Made by a program: the position numbers and the translations under genes. This document shows, piece by piece, positions 48,889 through 58,803 of a stretch of DNA of 64,000 nt. This DNA is from Sphingomonas oryzagri. GTDB taxonomy: Bacteria > Pseudomonadota > Alphaproteobacteria > Sphingomonadales > Sphingomonadaceae. Numbering within the stretch: position 1 is the first letter of the stretch; each line of letters starts with the position of its first letter. Under the pieces are notes generated by a model. The model had not been told where the DNA came from, did not search any database, and saw only the letters and a program-made list of their open reading frames with translations. The DNA is taken from positions 1,607,208 to 1,671,207 of the forward strand of contig NZ_JARYGZ010000001.1 in NCBI RefSeq assembly GCF_029906645.1, in the 5' to 3' direction.

Positions 48889-50544
48889 ATGCGTTTCACG
48901 ATGATTGCAGCCGGCTTGGCCGTCGTTCTCGGCGCCGGAACACTCCAGGCCGCCCCGCCGCCCGCGAAGCCCAAGCTGATAGTCGCGATCTCGGTCGATC
49001 AATTCTCGTCCGAGCTCTATCGCCGCTACCTGCCGAGCTACACCGCCGGCCTCAAGACGCTGTCGGGCGGCGTCGCGTTCCCGGTCGGCTACCAGAGCCA
49101 CGCCGCGACCGAGACCTGCCCCGGCCACTCGACCATCCTGACGGGGATGCACCCGAGCCACACCGGCATCGTCGCGAACAACTGGTTCGACGTGAAGACC
49201 GGTTCGAACATCTATTGCGTGCAGGCGCCCGGCTCGTCCGACCCGAACGCGCGCGGGCCGCAGAACATGAAGGTGACAACGCTCGGCGACTGGGTGAAGG
49301 TCGCCGAACCCGGCGCCCGCGTCTACGCCGTCTCCGGCAAGGACCGCGCCGCGATCACCATGGCCGGCAAACATGCCGACGGGGTCTATTGGTGGTATGA
49401 CGGGATCGGCTTCACCACCTCTCCCTTCGCCGGCCCGGCGACCGCCGCCGTCACCGGCCCGGCCGACACGTTCAACAAGGCGCTGTTCGCCAGGTGGAAG
49501 GCAACCCCGCCGCCGCTCTACCCCGACGCCTCTGCCGGGTGCGTGGCGATGGAGAAGCCGGTCCATTTCGGCAAGATCGATCTGTCCGGCCACGTGCCGC
49601 CCGATCTCGCCGCGCGGTCCGAACAGAACCCGCAATTCCTGATGACCACCGATTTTCAGGACAATCTGCGCGCCTCGCCGCTGTTCGACGCGACGGTGGT
49701 CGATTTCGCGGAGAAGGTAATCGCCGACCACAAGCTCGGCCAGGGTCCCGCGACGGATGTGCTGGCGGTGAGCCTGTCGGCCAACGACTATATCGGCCAC
49801 CGCTACGGCAATGGCGGGCCGGAAATGTGCGTGCAGCAGGCCGCGCTCGACCAGACGCTGGGCCGCTTCGTCGATGATCTCAAGGCGCTCGGCGTGCCGG
49901 TGATGGTGGTGCTCACCGCCGACCATGGCGCGACCGACGCCGCCGAGCGCGAGCATGAGGTCGATCCCAAGGCCAGCCGCCTCGACAGCTATGCCTTCGT
50001 GTCGAAGCTCAACAAGGCGGTGATGGCAGAAACCGGCCTCACCTACGAGCCGATCGTCGGCGACGATCCGCAGCAGCTCACCATCAACGTCGGCCCCGAC
50101 GCGGCCCTGCGTGCCAAGGTGCAGGACGCGACGGTGGCGTGGCTGAAGCAGCAGCCCGAGGTGAAGGAGGTGTTCACCCGCGCCGAGGTGGAGGCCGCGA
50201 CCGTGCCGCCGCACACGCCGCCGACCGAGCTGACCTACGCCCAGCGCTTCCACGAAAGCTACGACGCCGATCGTTCGGGCGACATCGCGGTGGCCTATGG
50301 CGAACGGACCAGTTTCGGTATGCCGCGCGGCCCCGGTGACGTGGTGGCGGGCCATGGCTCGCCCTGGGACCACGACCGGCAGGTGCCGATCCTCTTCTGG
50401 TGGCCCGGTGCCGAAGGTCAGACCCGCGATAACCCCATCGAGACGATTGACATCGCGCCGACGCTGGCCGCGCTCGCCGGGGTCAAGACGCCCGACGTGG
50501 ACGGCCAGTGCGTCGATCTCGGCGGTGGGATGTGCGGGAAGTAG
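48889..50544 (+). CDS. Alkaline phosphatase family protein (Sphingomonas PhoK/SPAP-like)
   Basis: 551 aa, exported: MRFTMIAAGLAVVLGAGTLQ followed by AAP gives a signal peptide. The metal-binding VAISVDQFSSELYRRYLPSY and the catalytic motif HAATETCPGHSTILTGMHPS show a Thr nucleophile rather than Ser, as in the Sphingomonas PhoK/SPAP enzyme. Later motifs are VLTADHGATDAA and VVAGHGSPWDHDRQVPILFW with zinc-binding Asp/His. It likely releases phosphate from phosphomonoesters in the periplasm. No pho box was identified. A REP repeat follows the stop codon. Confidence 0.93.
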   Translation: MRFTMIAAGLAVVLGAGTLQAAPPPAKPKLIVAISVDQFSSELYRRYLPSYTAGLKTLSGGVAFPVGYQSHAATETCPGHSTILTGMHPSHTGIVANNWFDVKTGSNIYCVQAPGSSDPNARGPQNMKVTTLGDWVKVAEPGARVYAVSGKDRAAITMAGKHADGVYWWYDGIGFTTSPFAGPATAAVTGPADTFNKALFARWKATPPPLYPDASAGCVAMEKPVHFGKIDLSGHVPPDLAARSEQNPQFLMTTDFQDNLRASPLFDATVVDFAEKVIADHKLGQGPATDVLAVSLSANDYIGHRYGNGGPEMCVQQAALDQTLGRFVDDLKALGVPVMVVLTADHGATDAAEREHEVDPKASRLDSYAFVSKLNKAVMAETGLTYEPIVGDDPQQLTINVGPDAALRAKVQDATVAWLKQQPEVKEVFTRAEVEAATVPPHTPPTELTYAQRFHESYDADRSGDIAVAYGERTSFGMPRGPGDVVAGHGSPWDHDRQVPILFWWPGAEGQTRDNPIETIDIAPTLAALAGVKTPDVDGQCVDLGGGMCGK

Positions 50545-50551
50545 GCCATTC

Positions 50552-50634
50552 GTCATCGCGAGCCACAAAGCGGCGTGGCGATCCATGAACGCCGCTCGCG
50601 CATCATGGATTGCTTCGCTGCGCTCGCAATGACG
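50552..50634. repeat. REP-like palindromic repeat, family A copy 3
   Basis: It begins GTCATCGCGAGCCACAAAGC and ends TTGCTTCGCTGCGCTCGCAA followed by TGACG. Outer arms are inverted (GTCATCGCGAG/CTCGCAATGAC) and the variable centre is longer than in the other copies. It lies between the convergent phosphatase and beta-helix genes. Confidence 0.85.
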
Positions 50635-50641
50635 ACAGGAT

Positions 50642-51571
50642 TTACCGGCTCTCGAACGGCCTGATGCCCTTGCCCAGCGTGTTGCCGCTGATCTTCATCG
50701 GCTCGTGCGTGAAGTCCGCCACGAAGGCGGTCGAATAGTCGGCGCCCGGCGTCAGCGTCGCGGTGTTGCCGGTGATCGTCAGGCCGGCGGAAGGATTGTC
50801 GCGCTGCTCGGCGCCAATCACGATGAAGGCGGAGTGGTTCTCGCGATCCGGCCCGCCCGACATCACGTTGCGCGCGATCAGGCCGGTGGCGCCGGCGCAC
50901 AGGTCCATCGTGTAGTTGGTGCCGTGGCCCTGCGAGTCATCGAAGCTGTTGTCGGTGATCGAGACGACGGCAGAGCGCGTCTTCAGATAATGGCCGCCGC
51001 GCCCCTTCTCGAAGCGCGAGCGGGTGACGAACAGCTTGCCGTAATGGCCAATATAGAGCGAGTGCGCGCAGCCCGAGGCCACCGCGCAGCTGCCCAGCCC
51101 CGAGAAGGTCGAGCGATCGACACGAATCTCTCCGTTCGGATCCTCGCCCGTCAGGATGCCCTCTTCAGAATTGCGGAAGGTCGAGTTCATCACGGTGAGG
51201 TTGCCGTGCTGGAGGCGGATGCCCGCGCCGTTGCCGTCCGGCACGCGCAGGTTCTGGAAGACGAGGCCATCGACCATCGCGTCGGTGCCCGACAGGACGA
51301 GCGTCGCCTTCCCGTCGCAGATGCCGCCATCGAAGATCGCCGTGCCCGAGGTGCGCGCGCGGAAGGCGACGCGGCCGGTGTCGACCTTGGCGCAGTCATG
51401 ATAGGTGCCCGGCGCGATAACGATCGTGGCGTCGCCGCCGTTGACCGATCTCACCGCATCATCCAGCCGATAGAAGCCCTTGCCGGTCTCCTGCACTACG
51501 AAGGGCGGCTCGGACTGCGCCTGCGCGGCGGTGGCGGAGAGAAGGACGGCGAACGCGGCGAGAGACTTCAT
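50642..51571 (-). CDS. Secreted right-handed parallel beta-helix protein
   Basis: 309 aa. The signal peptide is MKSLAAFAVLLSATAAQAQS, with cleavage near AQA. The rest is a run of short strands and turns, with repeated coils such as AVRSVNGGDATIVIAPGTYH, FQNLRVPDGNGAGIRLQHGN, LTVMNSTFRNSEEGILTGED and VSITDNSFDDSQGHGTNYTM. This is the pattern of pectate-lyase-like or CASH-type beta-helices. No catalytic residues can be pinned down. It could be a lyase, a hydrolase or a structural surface protein. The 70 bp upstream separates it from metH. Confidence 0.85.
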   Translation of the reverse strand: MKSLAAFAVLLSATAAQAQSEPPFVVQETGKGFYRLDDAVRSVNGGDATIVIAPGTYHDCAKVDTGRVAFRARTSGTAIFDGGICDGKATLVLSGTDAMVDGLVFQNLRVPDGNGAGIRLQHGNLTVMNSTFRNSEEGILTGEDPNGEIRVDRSTFSGLGSCAVASGCAHSLYIGHYGKLFVTRSRFEKGRGGHYLKTRSAVVSITDNSFDDSQGHGTNYTMDLCAGATGLIARNVMSGGPDRENHSAFIVIGAEQRDNPSAGLTITGNTATLTPGADYSTAFVADFTHEPMKISGNTLGKGIRPFESR

Positions 51572-51641
51572 GGGCGCACTCCTTGGACGGCGCGGACGCT
51601 GCCACCGCCTGCCTGCCCCCTCAAGGCCCTGAGATCGCGAC

Positions 51642-54287
<2,646 letters not shown>

Positions 54288-54307
54288 CAAACTCGATCTT
54301 CCAATGT

Positions 54308-54380
54308 CCGTTCGCACTGAGCGAAGTCGAAGTGCAGCCACCGTTCGCGCATGGCCTTCGACTTCGCTCAGGCCGAACGG
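54308..54380. repeat. Hairpin repeat, family B copy 2, between the two methionine synthase genes
   Basis: CCGTTCGCACTGAGCGAAGT begins the left arm and TTCGCTCAGGCCGAACGG ends the right arm, a diverged version of the element at 22378. It lies in the 116-bp spacer of the operon, just before the metH start codon. It could form an RNA hairpin that affects metH translation or mRNA processing. Confidence 0.8.
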
Positions 54381-54403
54381 ATGTTCAGCAAAAGGGCGGC
54401 GAC

Positions 54404-55450
54404 CTAGGCGGCGATCACGAAGGGCTCCAGCCCCGCCAGCAGCATCTTCACCGGCGGCGTCGGCAACTTGCGCGGCGGCTGGTCCTTCACAGCCGCAGCC
54501 ATCGCAGCGATGTGATCGGGCGTGGTGCCGCAGCAGCCGCCGACGACGTTGATCAGGCCGGTCGCCGCCCATTCGGCGATGAAGTCGCCGGTGGTGTGCG
54601 GCTCCTCGTCATAGGCGCCGAGTTCGTTGGGCAGGCCGGCATTGGGATAGACCATCATCAGCGCATCGGCCTGCGCCGACAGCACCGCGACGTGCGGGCG
54701 CAGCTGCGGCGCGCCGAACGAGCAGTTGAGGCCGATCGTCAGCGGCTTGGCGTGGCGTACAGCCGCCCAGAAGGCCTCGACCGAATGGCCCGACAGGTTG
54801 CGGCCGGACATGTCGGTGATGGTCATCGAGATCATCAGCGGTACCGGAGCGCCGCGCGCCTCGCCCGCCTCGATCACCGCCATGATGCCGGCCTTGGCGT
54901 TCAGCGTATCGAAGATCGTCTCGATCAGGATGAAGTCGCAACCGCCGTCGAGCAGCGCGTCCACCTGATCGCGATAGACATCCTTCAACTCGTCGAAATC
55001 GATCGCGCGGAAACCCGGATCGTTGACGTCGGGCGAGAGCGACAGCGTCTTGTTGGTCGGCCCCACCGCACCCGCCACGAAGCGCGGGCGGCCGTCGGCG
55101 GCCTCGGCATCGTCGGCCGCCTTGCGCGCGATCCCGGCGGCGGCAAGGTTCATCGCACGCACCAGGAACTCGGCGCCATAGTCGGCCTGGCTGATCGTGT
55201 TGGCGTTGAAGGTATTGGTGGAAACGATATCCGATCCCGCCTCCAGATACTGGCGGGTGATCGCGTCGATCACGTCGGGCCGGGTCAGCGCCAGCAGGTC
55301 GTTATTGCCCTTCTGGTCGAAGCCCGTGTCGTACTCGCCGCGATAGGCGGCCTCGTCGAGGCCATAGCCCTGGATCATCGTGCCGAAAGCGCCATCGGTC
55401 AGCAGGATGCGCTTGGCGGCCTCGGCGCGGAACAGTTCAGCCTTGCTCAT
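54404..55450 (-). CDS. Homocysteine S-methyltransferase module of split methionine synthase
   Basis: 348 aa. The zinc-dependent homocysteine-activating domain of MetH is encoded as a separate protein. GLNCSFGAP and [15 protein letters not shown] supply the three zinc cysteines. The N-terminus [20 protein letters not shown] is the family start. It would act with the downstream pterin/B12 module to make methionine. ATG 55450 overlaps the metF stop (ATGA). Annotation as a stand-alone BHMT-type enzyme is less likely given the neighbour. Confidence 0.93.
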   Translation of the reverse strand: MSKAELFRAEAAKRILLTDGAFGTMIQGYGLDEAAYRGEYDTGFDQKGNNDLLALTRPDVIDAITRQYLEAGSDIVSTNTFNANTISQADYGAEFLVRAMNLAAAGIARKAADDAEAADGRPRFVAGAVGPTNKTLSLSPDVNDPGFRAIDFDELKDVYRDQVDALLDGGCDFILIETIFDTLNAKAGIMAVIEAGEARGAPVPLMISMTITDMSGRNLSGHSVEAFWAAVRHAKPLTIGLNCSFGAPQLRPHVAVLSAQADALMMVYPNAGLPNELGAYDEEPHTTGDFIAEWAATGLINVVGGCCGTTPDHIAAMAAAVKDQPPRKLPTPPVKMLLAGLEPFVIAA

Positions 55451-56385
55451 GCGGCTTTCTCCAGCGCCGTCTTGCCCGCGCGCAGCCCCAGCAGGTGGCA
55501 GATCGCGAAGGCCAGTTCGGCGCGGTTAAGGGTGTAGAAGTGGAAGTGGCGCACGCCGCCCGCATAGAGCCGGCGGCACAGTTCGGCGGCGATCGTCGCG
55601 GCGACGAGCTGGCGCGCGGCGGGTTGGTCGTCCAGCCCTTCGAACAGCCGGTCCATCCAGCTCGGGATCGCGGCACCGCAAGCGCTCGCGAACTTGCGCG
55701 TCTGCGCGACGTTGGAGACTGGCAGGATGCCGGGCACGATCTCGGCCTCGATCCCTGCCGCCGCCGCGCGATCGCGGAAGCGGAAGAAGGCCTCGGGCGA
55801 GAAGAAGAACTGGCTGATCGCGCGGGTCGCCCCGGCGTCGATCTTCGCCTTCAGATTGTCGATGTCGGCTTGGCTGTCGACCGAGTCAGGGTGACATTCC
55901 GGATAAGCCGCGACCGAAATGTCGAACGGTGCGATCCTGCGCAGCCCCGCGACCAGATCGGCGGCGTTGCGGTAGCCGCCGGGATGCTCGACATATTTCT
56001 CGCCCAGCGTCGGCGGATCGCCGCGCAGCGCGACGATGTGGCGGACGCCCGCCTCCCAGTAAGCGCGCGCGATTGCGTCCACCTCCTCGCGCGTCGCCTC
56101 GACGCAGGTGAGGTGCGCGGCGGCCGGGATCGAGGTTTCCTTTGCGATCCGCGCGACCGTCGCGTGGGTGCGTTCGCGGGTCGATCCGCCAGCGCCGTAG
56201 GTCACCGAAACGAAGCGCGGCCCCAGCGGCGCCAGTGTCTGGATCGCATCCCACAGCTGCGCTTCCATTTTCTCCGTTTTGGGCGGGAAGAATTCGAACG
56301 ACACCTGCGCGTCCCCCGCCAGATCGGCGAAGAGCGGCGCATCGAGCGCGCGGCGCGCCTCTTCCAGCTCGGACATAGTCGGCAT
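55447..56385 (-). CDS. metF: Methylenetetrahydrofolate reductase
   Basis: 312 aa. It reduces 5,10-methylene-THF to 5-methyl-THF with NAD(P)H and FAD, feeding MetH. The N-terminal VSFEFFPPKTEKMEAQLWDA contains the conserved active-site Glu; GPRFVSVTYGAGGSTRERTH, IVALRGDPPTLGEKYVEHPG and ISQFFFSPEAFFRFRDR are family blocks. ATG 56385 overlaps the regulator's stop (TGATG). A GTG at 56388 is one codon upstream, and an ATG at 56373 could also serve. It sits between the regulator and the two methionine synthase genes. Confidence 0.95.
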   Translation of the reverse strand: MPTMSELEEARRALDAPLFADLAGDAQVSFEFFPPKTEKMEAQLWDAIQTLAPLGPRFVSVTYGAGGSTRERTHATVARIAKETSIPAAAHLTCVEATREEVDAIARAYWEAGVRHIVALRGDPPTLGEKYVEHPGGYRNAADLVAGLRRIAPFDISVAAYPECHPDSVDSQADIDNLKAKIDAGATRAISQFFFSPEAFFRFRDRAAAAGIEAEIVPGILPVSNVAQTRKFASACGAAIPSWMDRLFEGLDDQPAARQLVAATIAAELCRRLYAGGVRHFHFYTLNRAELAFAICHLLGLRAGKTALEKAA

Positions 56386-57329
56386 CACGCAACCCTTCGG
56401 ACAGGCTCAGCCGGGCGTTCGCCCAGCCACAGCTTCACGGTCAATTCCCCGCCTTCCAGCGCATCGATATGGGAAGGCGCCAGCCCGGCCGCACCGAACC
56501 ATTCCTCCATCTGCTGATCGGAGAAACCCAGGCGCGCGTGCGCGGCCTGATCGCGCAGCTCCTCGCGCTCGTGCGGGGCGAAATCGGCGATCAGCAGGCG
56601 GCCGCCCGGCCCCAACAGGCGCGCGGCCTCGGCCACGGCGGCGGCAGGCTGCTGCGCATAGTGCAGCACCAGGTGAAGCACGACGATGTCGGCACAGCGA
56701 TCCTGAAGCGGCAGCGCGTACATATCGCCCTGCCGTAGCTCGGCCCAGGCCACCTCCGCGCGCGAGGAAAGTTTGGCGCGGGCAAAGCGGAGCATTTCGG
56801 GCGATCGATCGATGCCGATCGCGCTTTCCGCGCGCGGGCCGAGCAGTTCCAGCATCCGCCCGGTGCCGGTGCCGACATCGACGAGGCGGCCGAGCGGCCC
56901 ATCGCCCAGCACACGGCCGATCGCGGCCTCCACCTCGGCCTCCGCGACGTGGAGCGAACGGATCGCGTCCCATTCCGCCGCATGGCCCTCGAAATAGCGC
57001 TCCGCCGCGACCGATCGTTCGGCTCGCACCGCATCGAGACGCGCGAGATCGCCCGACGCGTCGCCCTGCCCCCAGGCATCGATCGCATCGAACACCGGCG
57101 CGACGCGGCGCGGATCGCCGAGCGCCAGGAACACCCAACTGCCCTCGCGCCGTCGGTCCGTCAGCCCCGCATCGGCGAGGATCTTCACATGGCGCGAGAC
57201 ACGCGGCTGGCTCTGCCCCAGCACCTGTGCCAACTCGCCCACCGAAAGCTCCATCACGCGCAACAGCGCGACAATCCGAAGCCGGGTAGGATCGGCGAGC
57301 GCACGAAAAATGGCGAGGGCGTCCTTCAT
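56385..57329 (-). CDS. ArsR family regulator fused to a methyltransferase domain (SahR-like)
   Basis: 314 aa. Residues about 1-90 are an ArsR winged helix: IFRALADPTRLRIVALLRVM, LAQVLGQSQPRVSRHVKIL as recognition helix, and REGSWVFLALG as wing. Residues about 125-300 are a class I methyltransferase: motif I LVDVGTGTGRMLELLGPRAE, then IGIDRSPEML and RLLGPGGRLLIADFAPHE. The same fusion, called SahR in alphaproteobacteria, senses S-adenosylhomocysteine and represses methionine-cycle genes. Here it heads metF-hcy-metH, with a palindrome over its own promoter. That the methyltransferase domain serves as SAH sensor rather than enzyme is inference. The last codons include a degenerate family B repeat piece. 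Confidence 0.9.
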   Translation of the reverse strand: MKDALAIFRALADPTRLRIVALLRVMELSVGELAQVLGQSQPRVSRHVKILADAGLTDRRREGSWVFLALGDPRRVAPVFDAIDAWGQGDASGDLARLDAVRAERSVAAERYFEGHAAEWDAIRSLHVAEAEVEAAIGRVLGDGPLGRLVDVGTGTGRMLELLGPRAESAIGIDRSPEMLRFARAKLSSRAEVAWAELRQGDMYALPLQDRCADIVVLHLVLHYAQQPAAAVAEAARLLGPGGRLLIADFAPHEREELRDQAAHARLGFSDQQMEEWFGAAGLAPSHIDALEGGELTVKLWLGERPAEPVRRVA

Positions 57330-57337
57330 CGGAATAA

Positions 57338-57361
57338 CGATATAAAGATATCCTTATATCG
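57338..57361. promoter_or_regulatory. Probable SahR operator overlapping the met operon promoter
   Basis: Inverted arms CGATATAA (57338-57345) and TTATATCG (57354-57361) are perfect over 8 bp, with AGATATCC between. On the minus strand a -35 TTGACC (57361-57366) and a -10 TATCGT (57337-57342), spaced 18 nt, place the palindrome over the spacer and -10. Binding would block transcription of the regulator-metF-hcy-metH operon. The resemblance to the SahR motif is from memory. Confidence 0.75.
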
Positions 57362-57449
57362 GTCAATCGACTTGTGGGGCCACTTCCTGCGTGGCAAGCG
57401 GCAACCTATCTCCGGTGCAAGTGTTACACCGCCGTATCCGCAAGGGGGG

Positions 57450-58331
57450 ATGAATTTGTCGACGCGCGCCTGGAAAACCCTCCCTGCCCTGATCCTGCTG
57501 GCGGGATGCGCCACCACCGGCCCCAAGACGCCGGGGGACCCCTATGAAGGCTTCAACCGCAAGATGTGGAAGCTCGACGAGGGGCTGGACAAGGCGGTGA
57601 TGAAGCCCGTCGCCAAGGGCTATATCGCGGTGATGCCGCATCCCGTGCGCCACGGCCTGTCGAACATGCTCGACAACGTGACCGAGCCTTTTTCCTTCAT
57701 CAACGGCCTGCTGCAGGGCAAGCCGAAGCGCGCGCTGAACTCGCTCGGCCGTTTCGTGATCAACACGACGGTCGGCATCGGCGGCTTCATGGATGTGGCG
57801 GGTCGCAACGGCTACCCCAAGACGCCCGAGGATCTGGGCCAGACCTTTGCGGTGTGGGGCGCCAAGAAATCGACCTATCTCGTCCTGCCCTTCTACGGGC
57901 CGACGACGATCCGCGACGGCATCGGCACGGTCGCGTCGCAGTGGGTGGATCCGTACCGCATCGTGATCCGCAAGGAGCTGAGCTTCTGGCCGGCCGCCGG
58001 GCTGACCGCGTTCGAGTTCGTCGATGCGCGTGCGAACCTGATCGATTCCGGCGCGGACTCGCTGCTCGACAGCAGCGCGGACAGCTATGCGGTGGCGCGC
58101 TCCGCCTATCTCCAGCATCGCCAGGCACAGATCGAGGATCGCGACGACGCGAGCGGCGCCACCGGCGACGATGCCGCGCTCAACGCCGCGCTCGACGATC
58201 TCGGGCCGGACAATGCCGCAGCGCCAGCTGCCGACGCCGCCGCGCCCGCCGCCACGGTGCCCACGCCCGATCAGCCGCAGCCGGCCCCTGCGCCTGCACC
58301 TGCGCCTCAGGATGGCACGTCGCCGAAATAA
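57450..58331 (+). CDS. mlaA: MlaA (VacJ) outer-membrane lipoprotein
   Basis: 293 aa. The lipobox LAGC has Cys at residue 20 (MNLSTRAWKTLPALILLAGC). The VacJ domain has GDPYEGFNRKMWKLDEGLDK, HGLSNMLDNVTEPFSFINGL, ALNSLGRFVINTTVGIGGFM and PEDLGQTFAVWG. After about residue 230 a Pro/Ala-rich tail (APAADAAAPAATVPTPDQPQ and onward) is disordered and lineage-specific. MlaA removes misplaced phospholipids from the outer-membrane outer leaflet with MlaC/FBD. Start at ATG 57450 with GGGGGG upstream. It is divergent from the met operon. Confidence 0.95.
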   Translation: MNLSTRAWKTLPALILLAGCATTGPKTPGDPYEGFNRKMWKLDEGLDKAVMKPVAKGYIAVMPHPVRHGLSNMLDNVTEPFSFINGLLQGKPKRALNSLGRFVINTTVGIGGFMDVAGRNGYPKTPEDLGQTFAVWGAKKSTYLVLPFYGPTTIRDGIGTVASQWVDPYRIVIRKELSFWPAAGLTAFEFVDARANLIDSGADSLLDSSADSYAVARSAYLQHRQAQIEDRDDASGATGDDAALNAALDDLGPDNAAAPAADAAAPAATVPTPDQPQPAPAPAPAPQDGTSPK

Positions 58332-58459
58332 ACCCTCCGCACACTCGGCATTGCAAGCACACGCGCAAGGCGCTAGGCGTGCGAACGGCTTGGGGGGGCT
58401 TGCTGAGATATGCACCCGGTAAGCCGAACCAGTGCTCCGTCATCAGGGAAGAGATGCAC

Positions 58460-58672
58460 ATGAAGAAGATTGTCGCGCTGCCGCTCATCGTCGCGGTTGC
58501 CATGGGCGCCGCCGCCTGCAAGAAGACCGAGGCGACCAACAACGCCGACGTTTCTGCGGATCTGAACGCCGCTGCCAACGACGCGATCGCCGACGTCAAC
58601 GCTGCCACCGCCGATGCGACCGACAACTCGGCCGCTGCGATGGACAACGCCGCGGCGACCAACGCGATGTAA
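58460..58672 (+). CDS. 70-aa Ala/Asn/Asp-rich small lipoprotein
   Basis: MKKIVALPLIVAVAMGAAAC is a signal with Cys at residue 20. An in-frame ATG two codons upstream (58454) is also possible. The mature 50 residues, KKTEATNNADVSADLNAAAN then DAIADVNAATADATDNSAAA, are low complexity, weakly heptad-like and acidic. A short coiled coil in the manner of Lpp is conceivable, but unproven. No named family. A strong terminator follows. Confidence 0.7.
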   Translation: MKKIVALPLIVAVAMGAAACKKTEATNNADVSADLNAAANDAIADVNAATADATDNSAAAMDNAAATNAM

Positions 58673-58708
58673 TCACGCCGATCGGGCCTCGGCCCGGTCG
58701 AGTGGACG

Positions 58709-58748
58709 AAAGGCCGCGCGCCCCCATCCGGGCGCTGCGGCCTTTTTG
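58709..58748 (+). terminator. Rho-independent terminator after the small lipoprotein gene
   Basis: AAGGCCGC-GCGCCC and GGGCGC-TGCGGCCTT form a stem of about 14 bp with one mismatch around CCATCC, followed by TTTTT, 37 nt after the stop codon. Confidence 0.9.
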
Positions 58749-58803
58749 TTTTGGCCTTGGTTTTACCGATGAGAACCGCCCCGGCGCGCCGGGGCGTGCC
58801 CGA

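Noticed and set aside
54404-55450. Broken metH (frameshift) rather than two genes
   Set aside because: Both parts have proper starts, stops and spacing, and the homocysteine module is complete. Split metH is a known arrangement in this group.
56391-56412. Third family B repeat copy at the 3' end of the ArsR/methyltransferase gene
   Set aside because: CCTTCGGACAGGCTCAG resembles one arm with an extra base, but the opposite arm is absent. It is at most a remnant.
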